Assembly: GCA_964548175.1 (NCBI GenBank) | Contig: CAZJQS010000019.1 | Span: forward strand, 14,966 to 78,965 | Length of the DNA stretch: 64,000 bases | Origin: JANQPA01 sp964548175 | GTDB taxonomy: Bacteria; Bacteroidota; Bacteroidia; Chitinophagales; Saprospiraceae | Direction of reading: 5' to 3' | Part shown: positions 36,621 through 45,756 of the stretch, one piece after another | How the letters are laid out: every line of letters begins with the position of its first letter | Numbering within the stretch: position 1 is the first letter of the stretch | Program-made: the position numbers and the translations under genes | The notes under the pieces: model-generated | What the model saw: the letters and a program-made list of their open reading frames with translations, nothing else | The model's database searches: none | What the model was told of the DNA's origin: nothing

Positions 36621-38076
36621 TATCGTTCTTTTTATTCTGATCCTGCTGTTCAGCACAAGTTGTGAGCTTTTTAAAAAAGCACAGGACGCCCCCAGCGTCA
36701 GAGATAAAAAAGAAGAGGAAATGGAACCCCTGCAAAGTCCATTGGTATACGATCCCATCAAAAATGAATGGGTGCGGGTGAGCGCAGAAACGCCTACCGA
36801 AAAAATGGATACCGTACGTTGGACAATGCTCTCCGCTGATCAATATTCCCCGATCAACTCGATTGCGACCTCCCCCATCGATATTTCCACTGGAAATCCA
36901 TCATCGGGGATCATCGAACGCGACAACTTTGGGTCGGTAAAAAAATCTTCCTACAATGTCGTCTTAATGCTTCCGTTCCTGACTAATCAATTCGACCCCA
37001 TCTCGGATCAGTTCAGCAATATTTCCAAATGGACGCTCAATTATTATGGTGGGACCAAAATGGCCTTGAAGAAGCTCGAAAATGAAGGCATCAGCTTGAA
37101 AGTTAATGTACTGGACAGCAAAGGCTCAGAGCAAGCTGTCAATGAATTGCTCCAAAATAATAGGGCACTGAAAAATGCGGATCTCATTGTCGGTCCTTAC
37201 AGACGGGATAACATCAAAATGGTGGCCGAGTTTGCCAAGCGCAACGATGTCACCATGATATCCCCCTACAGCGCCTCTTCCAACCTGACCGGTAACAACC
37301 CAAACTACCTGCAGGTAAGCCCGAGCCTGGAGGCGCACTGCCGGGCCATTATCTTTAATGCCCGTAAAAAGTTTAAGCCTGAGCAAATTGTCATCCTTTA
37401 CCAGGATTCACCGGCTAAACGCCAGACCGTACAGTACTTCCAGGACGCCAATAAGCTGTATTCAGGATCCGCCGAAGTACAACCTCTCGCGGAATACGTC
37501 CTTCCCGCAGATGAATTTCCCGTCGCCGAAGACCTTGACCTGACGCCTTACCTGAATGAGCAGGATTCCATCGCCTTCATCATCCCGGCCTGGTCCTCCT
37601 CCGATCAGAATTTCGTTTACCTAATGATGTCCCAGATCGAGTTGGATCGCGATCCTTTCCAGTACCTGGAAGTCTACGGCCTCCCCCAATGGCAGCAATA
37701 CGACCGCATCGATCTGGATTATTTCGAAAAACTAAATGTCCACATCTCCAGCAACGCCTTCCTCGATGATCAGGATACCGATGTTGCCGAATTTAAAAGA
37801 GACTTTTATGACCAGTACGGCCTCATCGCTCCTTTTGAGGCCTATCTGGGTTATGATGTCATGCTTTTTTCAGGACGAATGCTTAAAAAATATGGAAACA
37901 AGTTTCAGTATCACCTGGAAAAGGAATCTCCTCAGTACATGCATACGGCCTTCGAATTTGAGCGCGTAGTTAAGCCCACGACCACCGGGCAGGAAAACTT
38001 GCCCATTGAGCAGTTTGAGAATAAATTTGTGAATATCCTGCAGTTTAAAAATTATCGTTTTCAGAAAGTAAATTAA
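36577..38076 (+). CDS. Periplasmic-binding-protein type 1-like lipoprotein
   Basis: 499 residues overlapping guaA by 44 bp. Lipoprotein signal FILILLFSTSCELFKKAQ (cysteine near residue 29), a charged linker, then a type 1 periplasmic-binding (LivJ/PBP1) fold: NVVLMLPFLTNQFDPISDQF, the helix ALKKLENEGISLKVNVLDSKGSEQ, and ADLIVGPYRRDNIKMVAEFAK. In Bacteroidetes this gene follows guaA repeatedly, but neither ligand nor transporter has been settled; no permease lies nearby. The start ATG agrees with a signal peptide, and the overlap points to translational coupling. Confidence 0.85.
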   Translation: MISAPNHRQLSSGSNIVLFILILLFSTSCELFKKAQDAPSVRDKKEEEMEPLQSPLVYDPIKNEWVRVSAETPTEKMDTVRWTMLSADQYSPINSIATSPIDISTGNPSSGIIERDNFGSVKKSSYNVVLMLPFLTNQFDPISDQFSNISKWTLNYYGGTKMALKKLENEGISLKVNVLDSKGSEQAVNELLQNNRALKNADLIVGPYRRDNIKMVAEFAKRNDVTMISPYSASSNLTGNNPNYLQVSPSLEAHCRAIIFNARKKFKPEQIVILYQDSPAKRQTVQYFQDANKLYSGSAEVQPLAEYVLPADEFPVAEDLDLTPYLNEQDSIAFIIPAWSSSDQNFVYLMMSQIELDRDPFQYLEVYGLPQWQQYDRIDLDYFEKLNVHISSNAFLDDQDTDVAEFKRDFYDQYGLIAPFEAYLGYDVMLFSGRMLKKYGNKFQYHLEKESPQYMHTAFEFERVVKPTTTGQENLPIEQFENKFVNILQFKNYRFQKVN

Positions 38077-38210
38077 TCCCCTTTTTTAGCGTAAAACATG
38101 AATCTTCGCGAGTTTGGCTGACAAAAGTGAATGTCGTTTCTTTGGAAAGGACAAAACCTGATTTAAAGGATTAGACAACAATTAAGGTCGACTCCTATTT
38201 AACTTTTTTC

Positions 38211-38846
38211 ATGAAGCCGGAAAGACTTGAAAAAATAAAACAAACCGTCGCCCGACGGCAACCGACGCTTAGCATTGTATTGGAAAATGTCCATGATATG
38301 CACAACATCGGGGCCGTCCTGCGCTCCTGTGATTCCGTGGGTGTTTGTGAGATCTTCATACTCCAAACGGCAGAAGAGCTCAGGTTCAGCCGACTGGTGC
38401 TGGGAAAAAAAACTTCGGCGGGCGCCAGAAAGTGGGTTAACGTCAATTATTATCAAAACAGAGAAGCCTGCTTCAAACACGTCCGGCAACAATATCAGCG
38501 TATTTTCAGTACTCACCTCGCTAAGGGAACCCGTTCTTTATATGAACTCGACCTGACTCGCCCCACGGCCCTCCTTTTTGGAAATGAACAATATGGGATC
38601 ACTCCCGAAACGCTGGCGTTTTCCGACGGGAATTTCACCGTACCCCAGGTTGGCATGGCAAAAAGTCTGAATATCTCTGTGGCTTGCGCCGTTTCACTTT
38701 ACGAAGCTTATCGCCAACGAAATATAAAAGGCTTATATACCGATCATCCGGATATTACTCCCGATCAACAAAAAGAATTGCTTCAATCTTATATCAAAAA
38801 ACACGAGGAGGGCGGCTCCGGAGGGTTTGCAGAACTTATTCTTTAA
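38211..38846 (+). CDS. trmH: TrmH-type tRNA (guanosine-18-2'-O)-methyltransferase
   Basis: 211 residues with the SPOUT knot: motif 1 SIVLENVHDMHNIGAVLRSCD, motif 2 LLFGNEQYGI, motif 3 SLNISVACAVSLYEAYRQR. The N-terminal MKPERLEKIKQTVARRQP and the C-terminal helix match TrmH, which methylates G18 in the D-loop of tRNA. The gene starts 135 bp after the PBP lipoprotein. Full length; no unusual features. Confidence 0.92.
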   Translation: MKPERLEKIKQTVARRQPTLSIVLENVHDMHNIGAVLRSCDSVGVCEIFILQTAEELRFSRLVLGKKTSAGARKWVNVNYYQNREACFKHVRQQYQRIFSTHLAKGTRSLYELDLTRPTALLFGNEQYGITPETLAFSDGNFTVPQVGMAKSLNISVACAVSLYEAYRQRNIKGLYTDHPDITPDQQKELLQSYIKKHEEGGSGGFAELIL

Positions 38847-38896
38847 CATTCCTCTCTTCGCAGGGCGCTGATTTTATTAAAGTCGATCACCTTAAT

Positions 38897-39898
38897 TTAT
38901 TCCAAAAGTAAATTGCACCCCCTGATGTCACTGGCATCCATTCTCCCGAGGATCTCAAAAGAGCCGTCTTCGTAGACTTTTCCCAGATCATCCGTGGCGA
39001 TGAAGCTGATGGTGTCTATATTAGCCAGGTCGATGATATTGATCGCACCGTTTTTACCGTACTTTTGAGGACACAAGGGATCGGTAATTTCCCGGGTAAG
39101 GACTTTCATGGCAGGTGGCGGGAAAAAGAGCCCTTCTCCTTTGGAATAAGCCTGTGAAAACAATTCCGTCATGCCATATTCCGAATGAATATTTTTTACC
39201 CGAAAAGCCTGACAAAGAATACCATGGAGTTCTGCACGGGTAATTTCTTTCCTGCGTCCTTTCATGCCTCCCGTTTCCATAACGATAGCTCCGGATAGAT
39301 CTACAGGATGATTTTCCGCCAAATCCCAGAGCGCGAAGCTTACGCCCAGCAGCAAAACCGGAATTTTCGCTTCCCGGCACGATTGGAGTGTTTTGATTAA
39401 TGCTTCCTGATCATACAGAAAAAATCCTGACTGCGGGTACTTTGACCGCTTAATGAAATGCTCCGCCATCAGCACCAGAGAAGACCCCTCCCGCTCGAGA
39501 TAGGCGGGCAATAAAGCTAAAACAGCATACTCCTCAATTTTTCCATAAAAAAAATCAAAGATCCGCACGGTATTGTCCAGGTACCAGGAAACCGAGCAAA
39601 CGGCATGGCGGCTATTAGCGGCAAAACCTCCCGTTCCGGAACTACTAAACCACATTTCCGGGTTCCATTCCCCCGTTTTAATCTCATGAGTCTTAAAAAA
39701 CTGAATCGGCAAAAAAGGAATCTGTTCCAGCCGATCAACCTTTTGCGGTTTGAGGCGTAATAAATCTATATATTGCCGATAGAGCGGATTGTATTCGGCC
39801 TGATAACGAAAAACAGCCAGGGCCAACTCCTCGAAGCTTTCCTCACTGACTACCCTGATTTTATCACGTAATTGACTGCCGGCTGACTTCCAATCCAT
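38897..39898 (-). CDS. LuxE-like acyl-protein synthetase/ligase
   Basis: About 333 residues from the ATG at 39898. The LuxE family shares a PFLPIQFFKTHEIKTG region and an AMP-binding-like loop (WFSSSGTGGF, followed by SRHAVCSVSWYLD), a TGGMKGRRKEITRAEL motif and a C-terminal RMDASDIRGCNLL. In luciferase systems LuxE activates fatty acids for reductase; outside them its partner is unknown. No lux-type reductase or acyl carrier gene is nearby. It is divergent from a lipoprotein gene and convergent with trmH. Confidence 0.85.
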   Translation of the reverse strand: MDWKSAGSQLRDKIRVVSEESFEELALAVFRYQAEYNPLYRQYIDLLRLKPQKVDRLEQIPFLPIQFFKTHEIKTGEWNPEMWFSSSGTGGFAANSRHAVCSVSWYLDNTVRIFDFFYGKIEEYAVLALLPAYLEREGSSLVLMAEHFIKRSKYPQSGFFLYDQEALIKTLQSCREAKIPVLLLGVSFALWDLAENHPVDLSGAIVMETGGMKGRRKEITRAELHGILCQAFRVKNIHSEYGMTELFSQAYSKGEGLFFPPPAMKVLTREITDPLCPQKYGKNGAINIIDLANIDTISFIATDDLGKVYEDGSFEILGRMDASDIRGCNLLLE

Positions 39899-39945
39899 CT
39901 TTTTTTTGGCAAAAATATTTATATTGAATTCAAATGTAAGCATTG

Positions 39946-40452
39946 ATGAAAAGACATTCCACCCTACTTTTTTATTTGACCGGTCTGACGCTGATGATAT
40001 TCGGCTGCGCCACGCCTCCGGAATATCCTGACGAGCCCGTGATCACTTATTTGCGAATGAATAAAACGGCCATAGCGCAGGGCAATCAGAACGCCGTTCC
40101 CGACACCCTCAAGATCACTTTTGAATTTACGGATGGTGACGGCAACCTGAGCTCGGAAAGCGACTCTACGGATGTCTTCCTTACGGATAGCCGGGATGGC
40201 TTCGTTACCACCTTCAAGCTCCCTTTAATACCGACCCAGGGCGTGGGTAACGGCATTTCCGGAGAAATTACCGTCAAGATCCCTAATACCCCTTTTCAGA
40301 TCTGCTGTACTTACCCCAACGGCGCTCCTGCCTGTTTGCCTAACGCTCAATTCCCAACCGATGAATTTTTCTTCACGATCCAACTGCGCGACCGGGCCGG
40401 GAACCTGAGTAACACCATAGAGACCGAACCGATTACGGTTTTGTGTAATTGA
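39946..40452 (+). CDS. Putative lipoprotein, function unknown
   Basis: About 168 residues from the ATG at 39946. Lipobox LTLMIFGCATPP (cysteine near residue 21). The mature protein shows beta-rich sequence with aspartate-rich turns (FTDGDGNLSSESDSTDVFLTD) and two CC/C motifs (QICCTYPNGAPACLPN), compatible with disulphides. No family recognised. It starts 47 bp from the divergent LuxE-like gene and ends 9 bp from convergent hemF. Confidence 0.65.
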   Translation: MKRHSTLLFYLTGLTLMIFGCATPPEYPDEPVITYLRMNKTAIAQGNQNAVPDTLKITFEFTDGDGNLSSESDSTDVFLTDSRDGFVTTFKLPLIPTQGVGNGISGEITVKIPNTPFQICCTYPNGAPACLPNAQFPTDEFFFTIQLRDRAGNLSNTIETEPITVLCN

Positions 40453-40461
40453 TAAGAACAT

Positions 40462-41358
40462 TTAAACATTGATCCAGTCTAATCCTTTTTTCAACAACTC
40501 TAATGTTTCCGCTTCCTTACTATCTTTCAGCGGCTGATGATTATAGAGCCATTCTGCCTGCGGCGGCATGCTCATGAGGATGGATTCGGTGCGACCGTCG
40601 GTGTCCAGACCGAATTTCGTCCCTTTGTCCCATACCAGATTGAATTCCACGTAACGACCCCGGCGGATCATTTGCCAGTGCTTTTCCTCTTCCGTAAATG
40701 CCCGGTCTTTATTATCGTTTAACAGCTTGATGTAGATCGGGCAAAAGGCTTCTCCGACCTCTTTCACAAATTCGAATAGTTCTTCCTTCGTTTTTCCCTC
40801 GATTTCATTTAAGCGATCGAAGAAGATACCGCCGATGCCCCGGGTTTCATCGCGATGTTTGAGGAAAAAATAATCATCTGCCCATTTTTTGAAGCGAGGA
40901 TAGTATTCAGGATCGTGCCGGTCACAAACTGCTTTTAATTGTTGATGGAAAAAACGAGCTTCTTCAGCTGCGATATAGTGGGGCGTAAGATCAATGCCTC
41001 CGCCAAACCACCAGAGGCCGTTGTCCATCTCAAAATAGCGAACGTTCATGTGGATGATGGGCGTCCAGGGGTTTTCCGGGTGTAAAACGATGGACACTCC
41101 GGTAGCGAAGAATTGGCCGGAATCGATCTTTAAAGCCCTGGTAATCTTATCCGGCATGGGGCCGTGTACGGCTGAGAAATTCACGCCTCCTTTGGCGATG
41201 TGACGGCCGAGGATCACCCGGGAGCGGCCGCCGCCTCCCCCATCGCGCCGCCATTGGTCTTCCTGGAATTTGCCCTCGCCGTCCGCTTGTTCCAACTGAC
41301 GGCAGATATCGTCCTGAAGGTGTTGAAAATAATCGCTAATGCTTTCTTTGTTGATCAT
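40462..41358 (-). CDS. hemF: Oxygen-dependent coproporphyrinogen III oxidase
   Basis: 298 residues, normal length. Signature FQEDQWRRDGGGGGRSRVI, NVRYFEMDNGLWWFGGGIDL (with conserved His/Asp region), DPEYYPRFKKWADDYFFLKHR and the GRYVEFNLVWDKGT motif. It decarboxylates coproporphyrinogen III to protoporphyrinogen IX in haem synthesis using O2, so the organism can live aerobically. Begins 4 bp after the ArsC-like gene, with which it is probably co-transcribed. Confidence 0.96.
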   Translation of the reverse strand: MINKESISDYFQHLQDDICRQLEQADGEGKFQEDQWRRDGGGGGRSRVILGRHIAKGGVNFSAVHGPMPDKITRALKIDSGQFFATGVSIVLHPENPWTPIIHMNVRYFEMDNGLWWFGGGIDLTPHYIAAEEARFFHQQLKAVCDRHDPEYYPRFKKWADDYFFLKHRDETRGIGGIFFDRLNEIEGKTKEELFEFVKEVGEAFCPIYIKLLNDNKDRAFTEEEKHWQMIRRGRYVEFNLVWDKGTKFGLDTDGRTESILMSMPPQAEWLYNHQPLKDSKEAETLELLKKGLDWINV

Positions 41359-41362
41359 GGTT

Positions 41363-41713
41363 TTATTGCAGTTTTTCTAAGGCGCCTTGCACTGCTTTTT
41401 TAGCGCTGCCGACAAAGACAACGCCGTCGATGACGACGACCGGTCTTTTCAAAAACGTATATTCATCGAGGATAAGAGAACGGTAATCGTCTTCAGAAAG
41501 TTCCCTTTCATTCAGCTTCATGGAGCGGTACTTCATGGCCCGGCGGCTGAACAATTCCTCATAGGAACCTACTTTTTCTTTGAGAAAATCCAGTTGCTCC
41601 GGCGTAATGGAATATGTTTTAATGTCTTGCAATTCAAAGCCTTCCCCATTATTCAATTGGGCGATCACTTTCTGGCAGGTTTTGCAGTTTGCTAAATGAT
41701 AGATTTTTTTCAT
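41363..41713 (-). CDS. ArsC/Spx family thioredoxin-fold protein
   Basis: 116 residues: NCKTCQKV near the N-terminus (CxxC), an all-thioredoxin fold with LDEYTFLKRPVVVIDGVVFVG near the C-terminus. Members are arsenate reductases or Spx-like redox proteins; CKTC rather than a single active cysteine leaves function open. No ars genes nearby. Followed by hemF 4 bp away. The pairing suggests co-regulation but does not define function. Confidence 0.83.
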   Translation of the reverse strand: MKKIYHLANCKTCQKVIAQLNNGEGFELQDIKTYSITPEQLDFLKEKVGSYEELFSRRAMKYRSMKLNERELSEDDYRSLILDEYTFLKRPVVVIDGVVFVGSAKKAVQGALEKLQ

Positions 41714-41765
41714 AATTTGCTTTTTTGCAAAAATAGAGAACAGTCATTCAAAAATCATCATACCT

Positions 41766-42641
41766 ATGCAATTATCCTCAGAAGCTGATCTGGTGTTGAA
41801 TCCGGACGGCAGCATTTATCACCTCAATTTATTTCCGGAGGACGTAGCTGACACCGTGATGTTGGTGGGTGATCCCGGGCGGGTGGAGCGCATTTCCCGT
41901 CATTTTGACCGCATTGACAGAAAGGTGCAGAAGCGGGAGTTTGTCACGCATATCGGTTGGTTGGGAAAAAAGCGGTTGATGGTTCTTTCCACGGGCATCA
42001 GCACCGCCAACATCGATATTGCCATTAATGAACTGGATGCATTGGTGAATGTGGATTTGGAAAAAAGAACATTGAAAGAAACGATTCGCAGTCTGAATTT
42101 TATCCGGGTGGGCACCAGTGGCAGTCTGCAAAAAGACATTCCGGTGGATTCCATTGTAGCTTCTTCCTTTGGGCTGGGGCTGGATAATTTGATGGCATAT
42201 TATAAGCGGCCTTTAAACCAGCGGGAACGAGAACTCCACGACAGCTGGAAGCAATACGACAAGGAGCACCTGAATCTTCCTCAGTCAACTTATGTAGCCG
42301 CGGCTAATCCGGAGCTGTTGCTCGATCTTGCCAGGAACACCCGAAAGGGCATTACGTTGACGGCGCCAGGCTTTTATGGCCCGCAAGGCAGAAAGCTCCG
42401 TCTTGAGCCTATTGAGCCTTTGCAGCAACTCGATCTTTTTGCCCAATTCGACTTCAGGGGGCTACAGATTACCAACTTTGAGATGGAGACCTCCGCCATT
42501 TACGGTTTATCCAATTTATTGGGGCACAAAGGCTTATCTTTTAATACCATTATTGCCAACCGGCCGGCGCAGGCCTTTTCTAAGGACCCGAAAAAGGCCG
42601 TGGATGGCGTGATTGAGTATGTGTTGGATTTGGTGTCTTAG
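41766..42641 (+). CDS. Nucleoside phosphorylase (uridine phosphorylase-like)
   Basis: 291 residues of the PNP/UDP family: VMLVGDPGRVERISRHFD at the N-terminus (phosphate site), FIRVGTSGSLQKDIPVDSIV, then the base-site FEMETSAIYGLSNLLGHKG (the MET motif). Cleaves nucleosides with phosphate to free base and ribose-1-phosphate in salvage. It is divergent from the ArsC-hemF pair and ends 1 bp before the end of a degenerate flavoenzyme gene on the opposite strand. Confidence 0.9.
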   Translation: MQLSSEADLVLNPDGSIYHLNLFPEDVADTVMLVGDPGRVERISRHFDRIDRKVQKREFVTHIGWLGKKRLMVLSTGISTANIDIAINELDALVNVDLEKRTLKETIRSLNFIRVGTSGSLQKDIPVDSIVASSFGLGLDNLMAYYKRPLNQRERELHDSWKQYDKEHLNLPQSTYVAAANPELLLDLARNTRKGITLTAPGFYGPQGRKLRLEPIEPLQQLDLFAQFDFRGLQITNFEMETSAIYGLSNLLGHKGLSFNTIIANRPAQAFSKDPKKAVDGVIEYVLDLVS

Positions 42642-43088
42642 TTAAATACTATCAAGTTCACTTAATATAAAATTCTTCAAATCATCTCCTGAACGAGAAA
42701 TAAAGTCTTGTGCAGGTGCACCCACTACGAACAATCCCAGTATATTCTTGGTGGTATTTTGTCCAAAAGCAGCATTGTAATATGTTTTTTGTCCGCTACT
42801 TTCGGGTGATAAAAATCAGCAAAACTTGTGTTAATTCTCATTCTACCGCCATAAGCAGATGAAGCTTCAATAATTTCGAAATCAGTTTCTTGTTAGTTTT
42901 AGGAAATACCCAGCTGATAAACCACCAGCTCCAGCACCAATAACTAGCACTTTTCCTGAAAAAGGTGTGGATATATCGTCCTCTTTTTTACAAGATGAAA
43001 GCATACCTTGAAAAGGTAATCCAATGCCAAATAGTCCGCAAATCTCGTTAAATTCCTTTCTAGTCATTTTTGGATTTATTGCATCCAC
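42642..43088 (-). pseudogene. Flavin amine oxidase remnant (internal deletion, frameshift)
   Basis: The N-terminus (KVLVIGAGAGGLSAGYFLKL, an FAD-binding GxGxxG) breaks at 42882 but resumes in another frame as TDFEIIEASSAYGGRMRIN and TSFADFY, the known early blocks of monoamine/flavin amine oxidases. It then jumps to another frame with TYYNAAFGQNTTKNILGLF and QDFISRSGDDLKNFILSEL, which are the end of such enzymes. About 300 codons in the middle are missing, and at least two frame changes are needed. The gene is clearly inactive. Confidence 0.85.
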
Positions 43089-43235
43089 CGTTCTTATCCA
43101 TTAAATCGCAGCGGAATTTGTGTGTCATGTTAAGCCTGTGTTAAATTACTTGCAAAATGCAATTTATTTCAACAATTACTTGCAATAGAAAAGTTATTTG
43201 CGTATGATTGCTTGCAAAGTAAAAGTAATAAAATC

Positions 43236-43430
43236 ATGACGCTGAAACAAGTAGTTACAATTCTAATATTTACAGGATTAATCGCAGCCTGTAATTCGAC
43301 TAAATCGACAAGCGCGTTTAATTAATCAAAAGCACAAACAATGGCGGAGGAAAATTTAAAAGAGGCCGCCAACAATGCATTTTTAGCTCTTTTTACGGAC
43401 TATAGCGAAGAAGGTGTGTACGTACAATGA
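43236..43430 (+). pseudogene. SnoaL-like (NTF2-fold) lipoprotein fragment
   Basis: Starts MTLKQVVTILIFTGLIAAC, a lipoprotein signal, reads 29 codons and hits TAA at 43323. The same frame continues in-frame as SKAQTMAEENLKEAANNAF and ALFTDYSEEGV, which looks like the opening of SnoaL-like domains, and ends at a stop (43428) instead of continuing into the rest of the domain. A nonsense mutation and a truncation together mark a remnant. Confidence 0.6.
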
Positions 43431-43504
43431 CAACGGACTGTTTGGTTTTTAATATTCATTTAAAAACAAAGAATTTTCAGGACCTAGAAAATAAAAGCAG
43501 AGAC

Positions 43505-44374
43505 ATGGAAAATATAATCATCACAGGAAGCAGTAGCGGATTTGGCTTAAAGGCCGCTAAAGATTTTGCCGACAAAGGCAACAAAGTATTCGCCACGATG
43601 CGTAACCCAAATGGGAAAAATGCAACGGCAAAAACTGAATTAGAAGCCCATTCGCCCCGTATCAAAGTAGTGGATATGGATGTAACCAAGGATGCATCTG
43701 TAAAAGAGGCAATGGAAAATATCCTTACAGCAGCAGGGAATATCGACATCCTGATTAATAATGCAGGGATTATGTACTTAGGTATTACCGAAGCATTCAG
43801 TGTAGAACAAGCCCACTTTCAAATGGAAACCAATTATTATGGTGCTATTAGAGTAATGCAAGCGGTTTTACCTTCTATGCGTAAGGCTGGTTCAGGCTTA
43901 ATCATCAATACATCTTCCTTGGTAGGTCGTATGTCGCCTCCATTTTTCGGAACCTATACCGCTACCAAACACGCTTTAGAAGGCTACTCTCAAGCGTTAA
44001 GATATGAAGTTTCTCCTTTTGGTGTAGATGTCGTAATGGTAGAACCCGGACCATTTGGAACAGGACTTTTGGCTTCTGGCCAAGTGCCTGCTCACAACAA
44101 AGTGTTGGAATCTTATGGAGAATTGGCAGGTGTTCCAACAGCAATGGGCGAGAATTTTGCTCAAATGTTACAAAGCGAGGACGCACCCGACCCTCAATGG
44201 GTGGTAGATGCTTATTTAAAGTTAGCAGAAATGCCTTTTGGCAAGCGTCCTGTAAGAACTGTAGTTGGTATCACTTGGGGCGTAGATGAAATCAATTCTT
44301 TAACACAACCAATTCAAGATAGGGTGCTGAAAGAAATGCAGCTCGAATCTGTTTTAGGAGGCGCTTCTGCATAA
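43505..44374 (+). CDS. Short-chain dehydrogenase/reductase (SDR)
   Basis: About 289 residues from the ATG at 43505 (the longer reading frame from 43427 carries an unconserved 26-residue lead). Classical SDR motifs: cofactor TGSSSGFG, LINNAGIMYLG, catalytic serine in INTSSLVGR and YTATKHALEG, then PG following. Substrate unknown. Sits in an AT-richer, laterally-looking island between broken genes and a hydrolase. A strong terminator lies 25 bp after the stop. Confidence 0.9.
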   Translation: MENIIITGSSSGFGLKAAKDFADKGNKVFATMRNPNGKNATAKTELEAHSPRIKVVDMDVTKDASVKEAMENILTAAGNIDILINNAGIMYLGITEAFSVEQAHFQMETNYYGAIRVMQAVLPSMRKAGSGLIINTSSLVGRMSPPFFGTYTATKHALEGYSQALRYEVSPFGVDVVMVEPGPFGTGLLASGQVPAHNKVLESYGELAGVPTAMGENFAQMLQSEDAPDPQWVVDAYLKLAEMPFGKRPVRTVVGITWGVDEINSLTQPIQDRVLKEMQLESVLGGASA

Positions 44375-44398
44375 TCACTGGACTTTAAGTTCAATTTG

Positions 44399-44438
44399 AA
44401 AAAATCGCAAGGGTTTCGGCTCTTGTGATTTTTTTTGT
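44399..44438 (+). terminator. Terminator after the SDR gene
   Basis: AAAAAATCGCAAG (44399-44411) pairs with 44422-44434 through one G-T pair; T-rich sequence continues to 44436. Strong intrinsic terminator. Confidence 0.85.
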
Positions 44439-44470
44439 CAATAATCTTTGCGGAGGCGTTTCTTTAAATT

Positions 44471-44611
44471 GGTAACAACGGTCAAGTATAAGAGCAGTAG
44501 CGGATTTCAAGGCGATTACTTTTCTGACACCACTAAAATTTATTAATTACATAGAGCTGGATTTTACCACTTCACCCGCTATTGCTCTTATACAATGTTG
44601 GCGGTAGTTTG
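44471..44611 (+). repeat. Imperfect palindrome ending GTTGGCGGTAGTTTG (attC- or MITE-like)
   Basis: TATAAGAGCAGTAGCGG (44487-44503) pairs with 44577-44593 with one mismatch, and both arms continue into partly matching ACAACGG / CAATGTTG ends; the last 15 nt (44597-44611) recur inverted at 46391-46405. The layout, a long imperfect palindrome with a conserved end, resembles integron attC sites, but the R'-box consensus GTTRRRY is not met. Confidence 0.45.
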
Positions 44612-44645
44612 TATTCAAGGGTCACCAAATAAGGCTTTCCTAAAA

Positions 44646-45659
44646 TTACAAATTTCCTTTTATGAACTTAATGGAATAATCAGGTAATTGGCTGATTCCA
44701 GGCTGTTCGATTGGGAAATGACCTGCATTCTCCAGAATTTTTAATTCTTTTTCTCCGGTTAGCCGGTTAAAGAACACTTCGCTGGTCCAGATGGGCGTCC
44801 AGAGGTCTTCTCCAGGGTGAACTAACAACACCGGAATCTGAAAAACTTCAGGCTCGATAGCAGGTTTCGCTTTGATTAAACTGGTCAGAAATCTTAGCGG
44901 TACTTTCGCGCCAGAAGACTTTTCATCACTTAGTAAAAGGTTTAATACCTCTTCATCGTTCACAATCGCTTTCATATTAGCAACTTTTTTCATAGGTAGC
45001 ATTGCGCCACCCGCAAAAAGTGAGGAAAATTTAAGCATGGGCACAAGCACGCGACTCTTGAATTTGCTGCCGGTTGAGGCATCTCGCACTCTTTTATCGC
45101 GCTGATCTAACAAATTGGTGGCAATTACTCCTGCCACTTGAGGATTTTTTGCAGCTGCATGATAGGCAAGCATACCACCGGCACTCAGTCCAAAAACGAA
45201 AACTGGTCTTTGGTCTTTTGCTTTTCCTTGGTCAATAAGGAAAGATACAAGGTTGACCCAATCATCGTAAACCACTTTCCGCTTTTTCACGATGCTATTA
45301 CCGTATCCGGGTAAATCCGGGGCAATCACTTCAAAACCCGCATCGAACAAGGGAACGGCAATGAATGACAACAGCCTTCCGTTTCCGCCTACCCCGTGCA
45401 AGAGGATTACTTTTGCCGGGGCATCTGAATTTTTGTAGGAGTCCAGATGTATTTTCCAGCCATTCCAATCCATAAAAGATTCTTCCGGTAAAGTGGAAGG
45501 GGATGTTCGGAAACCTTCGGGTAAATGCGACTCAATTTGTTTCCATGTGGTTAGGTTTTCGTAGAGGATTTCCTCTATGTCGGTTTTATTGGAGGTTTGT
45601 GCTACAGCAATACCACCCAAACTTACTAAACAAGAAATGATCATCACTATACGTTTCAT
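44646..45659 (-). CDS. Secreted alpha/beta hydrolase
   Basis: About 337 residues from the ATG at 45659, which starts a signal peptide (MKRIVMIISCLVSLGGIAVAQ); the start at 45701 is less likely. Oxyanion-hole HGVGGNGR, nucleophile elbow GLSAGG, acidic residue around HPGEDLWTP and histidine in NAGHFPIEQP form the catalytic set. Substrate unknown. It follows the Crp-type regulator gene on the same strand (97-bp gap), and the pair is bracketed by inverted 15-nt repeats. Confidence 0.88.
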   Translation of the reverse strand: MKRIVMIISCLVSLGGIAVAQTSNKTDIEEILYENLTTWKQIESHLPEGFRTSPSTLPEESFMDWNGWKIHLDSYKNSDAPAKVILLHGVGGNGRLLSFIAVPLFDAGFEVIAPDLPGYGNSIVKKRKVVYDDWVNLVSFLIDQGKAKDQRPVFVFGLSAGGMLAYHAAAKNPQVAGVIATNLLDQRDKRVRDASTGSKFKSRVLVPMLKFSSLFAGGAMLPMKKVANMKAIVNDEEVLNLLLSDEKSSGAKVPLRFLTSLIKAKPAIEPEVFQIPVLLVHPGEDLWTPIWTSEVFFNRLTGEKELKILENAGHFPIEQPGISQLPDYSIKFIKGNL

Positions 45660-45756
45660 TTTTCTAGATTTTGAATTTGAAATTGTTGATGCAAAATTCA
45701 ATCTTACATCAGTTCAATTCATTGATTCAAATCAAGAAGTGATGATCTCGTTTTCG

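Noticed and set aside
43427..43504. Upstream extension of the SDR start at 43427
   Set aside because: The 26-residue lead is not similar to SDR N-termini and overlaps the SnoaL remnant; the ATG at 43505 directly precedes the conserved TGSSSGFG region.
44471..44611. True integron attC site
   Set aside because: The palindrome and conserved end look similar, but GTTRRRY is not met and no integrase is present; it is reported only as attC- or MITE-like.
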